From positions 310,001-374,000 of the forward strand of contig WION01000004.1 in NCBI GenBank assembly GCA_015039365.1: a stretch of DNA of 64,000 nt. The letters are read 5' to 3'. This stretch comes from Amanita rubescens (Eukaryota; Basidiomycota; Agaricomycetes; Agaricales; Amanitaceae). Below the pieces are notes generated by a model. That model was not told the DNA's origin, made no database searches, and worked only from the letters and a program-made list of their open reading frames with translations. This document shows positions 34,872-45,703 of this stretch, piece by piece. Both the position numbers and the translations under genes were made by a program. Every line of letters starts with the position of its first letter. The stretch's first letter is position 1.

Positions 34872-37800
34872 TCATAAAGGTCGTGGTGGTACAGATGAAG
34901 AACGGCGCCGTGGCGAGCTTGGTGAGAGCGATTCGGGCAGGACGGATAGAACAGCGGCCGTCAAACTTGCACGTTTAGACGGGCCATCGCGCGTCGCGAA
35001 ACCATCGCCATGCCCTGAACTGACGGAGGAACGGCGATCGTCTGGGTCGGATATCACGCTCCAGTCTTCACTAGGTGCTCGTCTAGATCCACTTGAGCTA
35101 CGAGGTGAACGAGAACCAGGTGCCCGATGGTCGGCACTACGAGCTGCGGAATCCTGACTTTCCCCCTCTTCTTGCACGGGAGACTCTGCTAATGGCAGTT
35201 TTATCAAGGATCGGGCGTATTCTAGATCGCGATAAATTGACTCAATTGCAGTTGCGACGCCATCCTCCTACACAAGACCAATGAAAAAAGCATTTCGGAA
35301 ATCCACCAAAGACTTACTGATCGAATCTGTTCCCCGAGAAGTTTTGCGCGATTAATTTGCCTGCTATCGGTGGTGGCGGTAATTAAAGCATCCGTCAGCG
35401 CGGCAACCGTCAGTTTTCTAACGCCGGAGCCGACGCCAAGTGCCTCTACCCTGTCTGCCCATAAAAACTGATCGCCGAAGAAAGGTTTGATGATGGTGGG
35501 TATGCCAGCTAAATTTATGATCAGGGAACGAGCTAAAATCCTAGCAACTCGTTCTCACCTCGTAAGCTGGCGCCCGTTGTTCCCGCTCCTCCATGATGAC
35601 AAGCAGCATCAATACGCTGAAACAACCAGTCATGTGGTATCGAAGAAACCGGATAAATCTGCGATGGAAGAGGTAACTCTTCTGACGCGTCACCATTTTT
35701 GCCCTGGAGTCTGTCTGACCATCCTTTAGATAGAATGGCGTGCACTCCACTCTGGATCACCGCCTCAACGACGCACTGTGTCATGCCCTTTGGGTCTGAA
35801 ACAACAATACTGCCGAAACCTATGTATACGACTTTCTTGTTCAAGGCATGTGCGTTATTGATAAAATCGACGAGGTCAAATGGTGGTGTCCATTTCTTGG
35901 CACTAACATCTGCATCGTCCAAAAACCAATAACCTTTTCCGCGGCGGAGAATCTAAATATGCATATTGTTGATATATGACCGCGACACTCACCTGCAACG
36001 TGAATCCACTCAGGCCAGTCGAGGGGAGGAGGCACAACGTGCGGGCTGAAATTGTACAAGAATGGTATTCTGTGAGGCTCCATTTTATCTAGACTTGTAC
36101 TGTCGAGGTGCAGAATATTGCGCCTCCAGCGATTGATTTGACCTGCAATGGCCCTCCAGAACACTTGTTCAAACATAACGTATGACTTCCGAGCAGATCA
36201 ACATCACGTAGTCAACGTAGGCCATAACATACCATATAATTGTAACCTCCACCCATCTAGAGATCGATGTTCAAGCAAATCATTCGATTTCTGTTAAATT
36301 TTGCTCACCTTTCTCTCTGGCACCGCGAAGGCATGCGGGTATGCCCTTTGAATGGGGAATTGATAAATGTGATTGCTATTACTTCTGAATGTCAGCACAC
36401 ACCTGGTTCGAGTCCAAGTCATCGTAAACGCCCTAAAATAAGGAATACGCAATGCTTCAGCGATATGGTATCCAGCCATAGCGCTAGGGCTCTCTATCAA
36501 GACATCCGTGCCTTGACATGCATCCCAAGCGTTCTTAAGAAGGTCATCCAACCAATCCCGAAACTGAGTAACATGTTAGCACTCAAGTTTCTAGCGCAGA
36601 ACGGAGGAACTGACCTTCAGAAGGCCCTCCTTCAAGAAAGAGACCGTGAATGTGCCGTTCTCGACACATATTCGCATGAGTTCTGCTGGATCGCCACCAA
36701 CGTACCCGAATTCGATCCCATGCTAAGCATTGAAAGTAAGCGGTGTTTTGAGGAAAGAAAACATCACCCACCGACTCGATCCACGCCTGGAATTCTCCGT
36801 GGGTGGCTATTCTACACCGATGACCATCGGCCATAAGGCCTTTAGCCAAAGCAATGTACGGTTGTACGTCCCCACGAGAGCCAATGGTCAAGAATGTGAA
36901 ATGTAAGGAATTGCTGGGCTTAAATGTTAAGAACGTTGAAGAAGCGGATGTGAACATGACGGCGGGTAGCGAGTCTGTCATATGTTCTGGAACAGTGCCT
37001 GACAGGTCACCTTCGTCCCCGATCGTCCGGCGCCCGAGCTCTTCTAGGATAAGTCCGGCACGTTTAGCTGCGTCTGTTTCGGTCTCTGCCTGATTTGCCT
37101 GTCTCTTTCTAACTTCTTCAATCTGGCGTTCCAACAGGGACACAAAGGCGTCTCTTCGATCTTTTGCTCCGAATTCAAAAAAAAGTTCTTCGTGCCCTCT
37201 TATAATAACAATTAGCCCATAATGACCGAATCGTGTAGCCTTTGACTTTTCCACAGCAAGGATATCCCGAACGGGAAGAGCCATCTGGGGAAATATATCA
37301 ATATACGGACGGGTATACATACTTATGCAGACCTTAGTGCGAACTGCAAGCGGGCCAGAGGACTTGAAACAAAAGTAGTTCGTCGAGATATACAATCGTC
37401 CATATACAGGGAGTAATCTGAATAGATATCCGGAAAAGTCTAGCAAAGAATAGGTTAGATGAGGTTTGTAAAAGAGTAGGAAGTTGATAATCACAGCCCA
37501 GGAGATCCTCCTTCTCGTCATACGCAAATGCAGCTCGAAATTTCTCAATCGTGTCGGCATCCACGGACATATCTGGGCTTTCCATTATGCTGTAAGTCGG
37601 GTCGCAACCAACAAGTTTTGTTGGTGTAGGCGCCATTGAAGAATAGATCTCTCGCACTCCGGCGACCTCCGAGCGCCCTGATAATCCCGTTCCCGACGTT
37701 GAAAAGCTGCCAAATATGCGACGGGAGGGTCTCAGCCAAGATGGTACGCCAATCCATGAACTATTGCCATCTCTGCTTGAGGGAGGTTGATCTAAATCGT

Positions 37801-40106
37801 TAATTGGACGGGGGGTGGATGGAGGATACGTGTGACCGGAGGGTGATTTACCAGCAGTTGTGTCTCCTTGGCGCAAACCACAAGGACGTGGGTAAGGAGC
37901 TTGGTCGGTCGAGATAGGCGAAGCAGTGACGGGTATAAACGAAGAATTAGCTTGCTTTGTGACATGAGTAAATTCTTCTTCCATTGTTGCAGCTGCTGTA
38001 GTGGGGGAGGACTGTACTGGTCGACTGAAAGGGATGTTATCCGAGAAAGGCCTCAGTAAAGAGGTCAGTCGAAAACCCGTGCCCATCTTGGAGATCGTTG
38101 ACCCGGTCGGCACACTGGCAGAACGCTCGATCGCTGAGCCTGGTATAGAACGTGATGTTGTGTCAATTAACGACTGAGGAAAACCCGCTGTCGGTAAAAT
38201 GCGATAATCGCGCACAGCGTCACGGATCTGTTCTAGAGCAGCTGACATGTCACGGAAGTAAGCGAAAAAATAAGAATCGACTGAGTATTGCTCCTCTTTG
38301 TCAAATACTTTCACTTCGATTGTTTCACTGAAATCCATGGCCGATGACCTCTCGATGTCAAGAATGAGTGAGTAGGGTATGGCAATCTGAACATAAGTTA
38401 GCCCGTGCACACCATACAGAGAATGGCCATACCTTTACACTGTCCCCAGAATTCTGAGCTTTGAATGTGACCTTTCGGATGGCCTTAACCCATTCATCGC
38501 GGCTCGGGACAGAGTCAGCTGATAGAAGCACTGTCTTCTGGTTTGTCCGCAATCGAATATCCCTTTCCCCTGTTGGTTCGCAAGACAATGCATATCGAAG
38601 GTCAACAATCCCATGGGGAAAGTAGGGGTCCTATGGAGAATCTTAAGTTGCAGATGTCCTTTAATAATTAAGGGTGGCTTCTCACAGATGACGACTGGTA
38701 CCAGGATAGAGCATCATTCCGCAATACAAACCAGTGCTTGATCCAGCGCTTTGTTCGTTGAGCCTTCTTGTTTAGAAATCCAGATTTAAGTATTTGATCC
38801 TGTTCGGGAATGACTCTATAAATTGGATGTGATATTGAAGTCCTGTACAAACCTCCCGAGATGGCATATGAGCGAAGAAGCATAAAGATGAGTTTGTTAG
38901 GTACATATAGCCCTGTAGAACTAATAGAACTCTGTATTACCACGGGACAGTTTCATACACTGTTGTACTTACGAACAGAACGCAATAGCCAGCAGGGTAA
39001 CTCTGCAAGATACATGATAAAAGAATCATGCCTCAAACAATGATCGACATACCGGCACGCACTTCTTCAATATCGGGGAGTTCGAATACTTCTCTCAATT
39101 TCTCCGCCAAACGTACCCTGCGCTGAAGCTTGATGGTATTCAAACTACCGGTCCTAGAAGAGGGAGGTCGCAGATAACTATGGGATGCGGAGGGACTATG
39201 AAATGCGATGTTATGCCCAGAAATAGCTACTTCTGGCGATGAATCTTCAAAATCCTCTCCTTCATCTGATTCAAGTGGTTCTCCTGGGCCAGGCTCCTCA
39301 ACTACCAGCCCACCTGTTACAAGAGCTGTGCGACGAGCTGAGGATATGTTGTGGCGACGTGAACGGGCAACTGGGCGGTAGATGGTATGTATTGAGGAGG
39401 CAAGACGATTCTCTGCGCAAAATGAGTCTTTTTCTGACTGCAAGAAGCATATACTAACGTCCTTCTTCTTCGCTGTCGGAGTCGGCTGGATTGCTATGAT
39501 CAGATACTTCATCAGAGTTATCGGGCTCGGTCCAAGACAATGCTTGTAGTGCTTGGATCAGCGTCTGCGTTCCAACGCGCATCTTTTCCAAATAAGTCAG
39601 AGACTCTAATAGCACTGTGAGTGTATCATACCGATAGATTACCTCTGAATGGAATCAGAGATGGTCGAAGGGGGGGTGAAGGGGGAGAAATGAACGGAGA
39701 ATCGTCGTGAACGCCACCTCGCCCATGCAAACTTCGTCGCCTAGTGGAGCCAGATGTAGTCACATCCTCTGAGCCTGCAGAGACAAGCGGCGGTTGTTCT
39801 AAAAGCTTGAGGATATACGAGTGTGATCTATTTCGTCAGACATGGCATACCTTCATTTTCCTGCACTTCTCTATTTCTGTGTGAGATGGAGAACATCCGT
39901 CGGCGAGTAGGAGATGGGATAGATATAGGATTGGTTATTCCTGATACGCTCTTGCTCAACCTGTCTACTGTCTTCTCGACAGCACGCTTGACGGGGTTGG
40001 TGTTTGAGTCCCTTTGAAAGAGCTGAGACCGGGAACTACGTATAGGGCTGTTCTTCTGTGGACTCTGAGGACGCGGCGCATCTGGCGTGCTCGATGGGTC
40101 GGACAT
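34872..40106 (-). CDS. ATG26: ATG26, UDP-glucose:sterol glucosyltransferase
   Basis: Sterol 3-beta-glucosyltransferase, used in pexophagy in some fungi. Seen in order: Ser/Pro/Arg-rich N-terminus from ATG 40106 ([16 protein letters not shown]); a GRAM domain ([34 protein letters not shown]) interrupted by a PH domain ([27 protein letters not shown]); a second GRAM ([32 protein letters not shown]); then the GT1 catalytic half: [20 protein letters not shown], 'IATHGEF', '[20 protein letters not shown]', 'WILGYWFL'-type [34 protein letters not shown], and the donor-sugar motif [20 protein letters not shown] Ser/Arg-rich tail ends at 34872. About sixteen exons, all in frame over 5.2 kb. The plus-strand ORF 34846-35157 is only a shadow of this tail. 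Confidence 0.93.
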
Positions 40107-40249
40107 TGGAAGCTCAAGGTGGTAGAGGGACCTAGGAGAACATGTACGTATTGGAGCTGGTGGCTGTGACACGGCCGTTGCCGAATGCATCAAACACGTT
40201 TTTGTCGCGTTCATTGCCCTGGGTGCGGGCGCCATCCTCCTCCATAACC
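40107..40249. promoter_or_regulatory. Divergent promoter region, ATG26 and SUR7-like gene
   Basis: 143 bp separate the two predicted starts. No defined element is recognised. Confidence 0.35.
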
Positions 40250-41324
40250 ATGGGCACCATGCGCTTGCGCGGAGAAATTTGCATCGGCATTGCGTCCCTT
40301 CTATCGCAAGTATTTCTGCAGAGCAATTCTGATATGCTGACTCTCTTTAACTAGCTTGACGACACTACTACTTCTGATTTTTGTTCACGTACGACGCTGC
40401 GTCATGTAGCGCACCATCATCAACTAACTTCAATTCTTTCGAAGGTTGGGCAAATTAATACTTCTCAAGTCCCAAGGAGTATAGCTATGGTATCTCGTTA
40501 TCTTTCGACCCGTCCCTACTCTAACTTCTGATCGATCTAGGTGAAGGTCAATGTGACAGGCTATGGGCAAGTCGTACTTCGTCACAATAAATGTGACTAA
40601 TATATTGCTCATGCAGCGCGGCCCTCGCCAACGCAACGTTCGATCCTATCGAAGGCCTTAATACCACTAATGGGACTGCCCCGTTGCAACAGAGACTCGG
40701 CTTGCGACAATACTATGAGTTTGGTCTTTACAGCTACTGCGGTTATATCAATAGCACAGGAATCTGTGGAAATCATACCGCTGCCGCACCGTTCCATCCC
40801 TTTCAGGCCATTACGGGTGACATGGCAACAAATTACTCGAGCCTCACCACAGTTATCCTCTCCAACACAACTTTAATAGATTCCAAATACCTTGGGCAAT
40901 CTTCCAGCGCGGCATACTATCTGATATTACTCGGCACGATACTTACTGCTGTAACTTTCTTCACGTACGTGTGACGACTAGACTTTCGGGTTCTTTCCTA
41001 ACGTTAGCAGAGGTTTTACGAAGCGCAGCTTTACCTTCGTTATATCTGGATTACTTTCCGTTGTGAGCACGGTTCTGCTGCTCGCTGCCGCCAGTATATG
41101 GACTATTTTGGTGAACAAATCAGAGAGTGTGAATTCTCTGACCATTGGATCCCAAAACATGCCGGTTGGTATCATAGTTTCTTCTGGCAGGGGATTGTCG
41201 TTGGCATGGGCATCATTTGTATGTTCGGTCATCTCAGTTATTCCCTACATGATCAAGTGAGTTGCATGACTGGAGACCCTGAATAGTGTTGACGTGATTT
41301 AGCTGCTTCACGTATCGTGGTTGA
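40250..41324 (+). CDS. SUR7/PalI family plasma-membrane protein
   Basis: Four-span membrane protein of the SUR7/PalI (Rim9) group, found in eisosomes or in alkaline pH sensing. Seen: first span CIGIASLLSLTTLLLLIFVHV, joined over a GC-AG intron (40306-40354); then an extracellular loop rich in Asn-X-Ser/Thr sites (NVTGYG, NATFDP, NTTNGT) with two cysteines in YCGYINSTGICGNH, the pattern of the SUR7 cysteine motif. Three more spans follow: YYLILLGTILTAVTFF, FVISGLLSVVSTVLLLAAA, LSLAWASFVCSVISVIPY. A second GC-AG intron lies at 40567-40616. ATG 40250 is taken as start; 40259 is equally possible. The short end NCFTYRG follows the last intron. All joins are in frame. Confidence 0.85.
40306..40354 (+). 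other. GC-AG intron 1 of the SUR7-like gene
   Basis: Donor GCAAGT and acceptor AACTAG. Removal of these 49 nt gives an unbroken hydrophobic span ASLLSLTTLLLLIF; using the nearby GT instead breaks the frame. Confidence 0.75.
40567..40616 (+). other. GC-AG intron 3 of the SUR7-like gene
   Basis: Donor GCAAGT after TATGG and acceptor ATGCAG, 50 nt. Joins NVTGYG to AALANATFDP in frame. Confidence 0.75.
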
Positions 41325-41555
41325 ATACGAATAACTGGCCACCTCGATATACCTTTATACCTAACGTTCTGTAAAGATATTCACGGCACCCCATGTGATT
41401 TAGAGTAGTTACTCGGCGGATCCGGCACGCACAACATAAATGATTTGTAAGCTGCCTTGTCATTTGTACGACTGCGCCCACAAAAATACCCATACCTTTT
41501 TCCTTGATCTGCTTCTCACTTTCCACCAACATTCATTTCAGTTGAGCTTCCGTTT

Positions 41556-43458
41556 ATGCATTTCAGCCTCAGAACCACGCTGCTTCTTGCAGCTTGGGCA
41601 TCGTACTGTTGTACTGTCATAGCCATCCAACAGGTATCCCGAAAAGGGCCGTACCTTTATACTGGGCAACAAAATAGGTTTTATATTGTAGGCGTTGCAT
41701 ACCAAGAGCAAGGTTTCTGATTCATTCCGTATTTTGTCGCGAGCATTTCTGACGGATGGCGCTTGCAGGCGCTGGCGCAACCAACAGTTTCGGCGAGCCG
41801 TCGACCTTCACCGACCCGCTCGCGCTTGGTTCCTCATGTAGCCGTGATCTACCTTACCTGCAACAATTGGGTGTCAATACCATAAGAGTGTACAGCGTCA
41901 ACTCAAGCTTGAATCACGATGACTGCATGACGACATTCAGTAATGCTGGGATATACACAATGTAATGTGGCTTCCATTTGAATATCAAATTTCCCTGAAT
42001 TTTTTTTTTGTTTACAGCATTGATCTGTCTCTTCCTGTGAATGGTTCTATTAATCGTGATGCCCCGGCCTGGTCCACGAATTTGCTCGATGAGTACATCG
42101 CTACGATCGACGCGTTTAGCAAAGTACGACAACGTTCTTGCCTATAATGTGGGAAATGAGGTAGTCCTCTCAAATAATACCCAAATCTCTCCATATATCA
42201 AAGCCGCCGCACGAGATGTCAGGGCTTACTTGTGAGACTCGTCTCTGTTACGTTGGGTCTGCAGCTGTGCTGATGATAATTAAGGAATTCGAAAAAATTA
42301 TAGTGCTCTAGTTGGCTATGCAGCAATAGATGGCGACTGCAGACTTCAGAGATGTCCTTGCGGATTACCTATCTTGTGATCCTTCAAACTCAGACTCGGG
42401 TGCGACTGCAATTGACATATTTGGACTCAACAACTAGTACGTTGGAAACAGCTACTTTCTCGGTTTTTACTAATAATTCGTGAAGTGAATGGTGTGGCAA
42501 TGCAACCTACGAAAGCGCTTATGCTGCCACGAATGTGGATTTTCAAGGGTATAATGTTGTTGCTTATTTTAGCGAATTCGGTTGCATCACGAGCGGTACT
42601 CCCCGACCATGGACGGAGGTTGCTGCTTTGTATGGTTCGCAGATGACACCCGTGTGGTCTGGTGGAATTGCCTTCAGTTACTTCCCTGCAGAAAGTGCAC
42701 AAGGAGAATTTGGCATGGTCAACATCTCTTCGGATGGCTCGACTGTTACGACTGGCCAAGATTTTGTAAATCTCAAGACTCAATATAGTCAGATTAGTCC
42801 AGCCAACAGTCCATCGCCTGGTAGCGCATCTGCCACCTACCCCGCCTGCCCTGCGTCAAACAGCACGTTCAATGCTTCGACCATTCTACCTCCTACACCG
42901 AATGAAGCTGCCTGTGATTGCCTGCGAAGCACGCTTGGTTGCCTCTTCACACCCGACACCACCAACTATAATGTTATACTTGGTGAACTGATTAACACAG
43001 CATGTAGTCTCCTTGGTCAAAAAGGGGAAAATTGTACAGCTATTAGTGGCAACGGTGCAACAGGCGTCTATGGACCAGTGGCAGACTGCGATCCAAGTAC
43101 GTTTTGCTGCACTTTTAACTATTTTACTGACTTGTTGTTAGCTATACAATTATCATACGTCATGAGTTTATACTACGAACTGAATAACTATAATCCTCAA
43201 GCTTGCAGCTTCGCGGGTAATGGTACTGTCAATCCAAGTGCGCCAACCAATGCGTCGTCCGCGAATGCAGCCGCCAGCTCCTGCATCTCTAATCCTAGTG
43301 CGACTTTCATACCGACGGGAGCAGGGACCAGCACGTCTACCGCTTCGGGGAGCAAGCACAATGCTGCCATGTATGCCGGTGTTGATAGCCACGCCTTGTA
43401 CGGCATAACAGCGATGGTGATAGTTACATTGGCAAGCATTGCCTGGACATTGTTTTAA
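41556..43458 (+). CDS. GH72 1,3-beta-glucanosyltransferase (GAS/GEL), GPI-anchored, three frame breaks
   Basis: Cell-surface transglycosylase that elongates wall 1,3-beta-glucan. Seen: signal peptide MHFSLRTTLLLAAWASYCCTVIA; GH72 blocks FYIVGVAYQEQG, 'SFGEPSTF.DPL', 'CSRDLPYLQQLGVNTIRVYSV', 'NHDDCM', 'GIYTIIDLSLPVNGS'. The acid/base motif is YNVGNEV and the nucleophile motif YFSEFGC. A Cys-rich X8/CBM43 module follows (ACDCLRSTLGCLF, TACSLLG, VADCDPT, CSFAGNGTV), then a Ser/Thr tail and a hydrophobic end for a GPI anchor. Five introns. Three +1 steps in 230 bp are needed: AFSK to YDNVLAY (42121-42127), NSK to NYSALVGY (A6 run, 42292-42297), and IDGD to ADFRDVL (42335-42341). The second could instead be an intron ending at 42304. 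Confidence 0.9.
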
Positions 43459-43599
43459 TACTCTTGTACATTCTTTAGTAAATAATTGGACATGGTAGTT
43501 GTAAATCGTGCACGGGCCAGAACACGCGTGGTGACGATCGGAGTTCAAAATCAAATTTCAGCTTTCTTTCCGCTGACACAACCACAAATTTTGGACGCG

Positions 43600-45503
43600 A
43601 TGGCTGCCGCTCCTGAGGAGACTCAACGACGGTCCGACTCTTGGAGTGTTCAAGACAGCCAGTCAATGGTGCCGGGAAGCAACTCCGAGCCTGTCAATAA
43701 TGCATCCTTACCTGCGGACGATCGGGTTGGACAGGACCACGACACCACGGAATACACTCGAGGTGATACGGGTGATGTTACTATAGCAAGCAATAAAACC
43801 GACCCATACCGAGGCGAAAAGCAAGTCAAGGTGCTTAGGTCTCTTCTTGTCTATCTGTGCCATCTCCAGTTCGCTTCATTATTATATGCTTCATGCAACG
43901 GTAGACGGAGAATCTCGCTCCAACTGGCCTTCTAATGCTGAGGCAACTGTTCCTTTGAGCTATTTCCCCCATGCTTCTCCTAATGTCTCGCTGCCCGTTG
44001 TCTTTTGGGAGCCTTACGTGACTGGAAGCTGCTGCTCGCACAACTTCTTATGCCGTTTACTTGTCGCGACTGGTGTTTACTTTCTCCTGTGCAGCCGAAC
44101 AAAGTTTACATTGGTGGCCTACCCGAAAACACCCGTCAAGAAGATCTACAGAATTGCTTTGGCAAAATAGGCAAAATAGTTAATATTGAATTGAAGTACG
44201 ATAGTTCCGTTTTTCTGCACTCGTATTGACACTAACAATGCTATAGAGTAGGCTACGGTTTTGTCGTATGTATCGATGCTTGAGTCGAAGTACTGTTTCT
44301 AATCGTCACGCTCAGGAATTTGATAATCGTGAAGCCGCGGAAGAAAGTGTTGCCAAGTATCACGAGGGTTACTTCATGGGAAACAAGATACGAGTAGAAC
44401 TCTCACGTGGCGGCAGAACTGCCAAGTTTAATGGTGATCCTGGTGCCTGCTTCAAATGCGGCGATCTGGGTCACTGGGCTAGGTACGTTGTTTTCTGCTT
44501 GTTGGTACGGAACTTATGACTCGTTTGATAAATGACCAGGGAGTGCCCAAACAACTCGAATACGTGCGTTTCTTGATTCACATCTCAAGTCTACTCTCAA
44601 TTAAACTAAGCAGAGATCACCAACGTCGTCCTCATTATGAGCCTCAGTTGCTTGACCGTATTCAACGTGACTATACGCCCAATAGAAGTGCCCCTTCTGC
44701 TCGGGATGACTCTACTCGTTATCCTCCTCGGGATGCTCGCTATGACTATCATCCTCCAGCTCCACCTACGCGAGAAGCCAGGCGACCTCCCTCTCCAACA
44801 AGAGACTACAGAGAATATTCTCAAGCTCCTCCTCGCACGCGGGAATATGACGATTACAGACGTGGAACCACTTCTGACAGAGATCGATATGGCCCTCCAC
44901 CGCAGTCAGATTACCGTGGTCGGCTCGCACCCCCAGCTGAATCTCCTCACCGAAGTTATGGTGCGCCCGCACCCCCGGCCCCTCCTGCATCTTACTACGA
45001 TCGCTATGACCGAAGACCGAATGAGAGGTACGCCGCCTATCCGCCTCCTGGGGGGCGTGCCAGAACGCCTCCCAGGGCGCGTGACGACTACGAGCGAGAG
45101 AGATATCCTCCAAGGTATCCTTCTTTGTTTTCAATTTGTGGATAATTTCAACCAACCGTTGGTCTCAGAGACTACCACCCGGACTTTCGTGGACGTCCTC
45201 CTACGCCTCCTCCTGCGCGTTATCCGGATTACGTTCGGACTACTACTACTGAACCTCCTACGTCAAGGTATAGGTGAGTAAGAGTCATGAAGGCGCAACG
45301 CATAATGAAACATGATTGTCGTCAGACGAAGGTCAGAGAGCCCACCCCCGCGTACTTCAGTGGCCTACGATCAAGGATATTCAAATGGTTACTCGGGACG
45401 TTCTCCTGCACAAGTTCATCGTGGTAGTAACGCTCGTGACTACCCCCCTCCCCGTAGCGGAAGGGAACCCTTGGACGTTCACAGCAGCTATCGTCGACCT
45501 TAA
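43600..45503 (+). CDS. RRM plus CCHC zinc-knuckle RNA-binding protein, RS/RG-rich
   Basis: Probable splicing or mRNA-binding factor similar in layout to RSZ/SRSF7 proteins. Seen: acidic, Ser-rich N-terminus (MAAAPEETQRRSDSW); RRM with RNP2 KVYIGGLPE and RNP1 VGYGFVEF; 'GYFMGNKIRVELSRGGR'; zinc knuckle CFKCGDLGHWARECP (CX2CX4HX4C); then a long tail rich in Arg, Tyr, Pro, Asp and Ser with RDY/YDRYDR and RPPTPPPARYP repeats, ending HSSYRRP. Introns after the RRM join in frame. The first intron as drawn (43831-44094) is 264 nt, about five times the local norm, and may hide an alternative exon. The opposite-strand and other-frame ORFs over the tail are composition shadows. Confidence 0.88.
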
Positions 45504-45703
45504 AATCTTGGCTTTTGTCCTCATGCTTGGTTCTGAATCTCTGAAGGAAGCTATACGGTATTCAGACACATCTTTGTAAACGTATATATATGAGCTCTTT
45601 GTCGGACATGTCACTGCGTTGTGGAGTAATAAACAGGTGGTGCTCGGGGTCTTGCACGCCAGGGCAAATTAGTTAAAATGCGTTAGCGTGTAATTACCAG
45701 AAC

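Noticed and set aside
34846..35157. Plus-strand ORF rich in Arg, Glu and Ser
   Set aside because: It lies opposite the Ser/Arg-rich C-terminal tail of ATG26, which continues in frame from conserved domains.
44637..45281. Second-frame ORF and a minus-strand ORF over the RRM protein tail
   Set aside because: Both are shadows of the repetitive Arg/Tyr/Pro tail; introns and the zinc knuckle fix the real frame.
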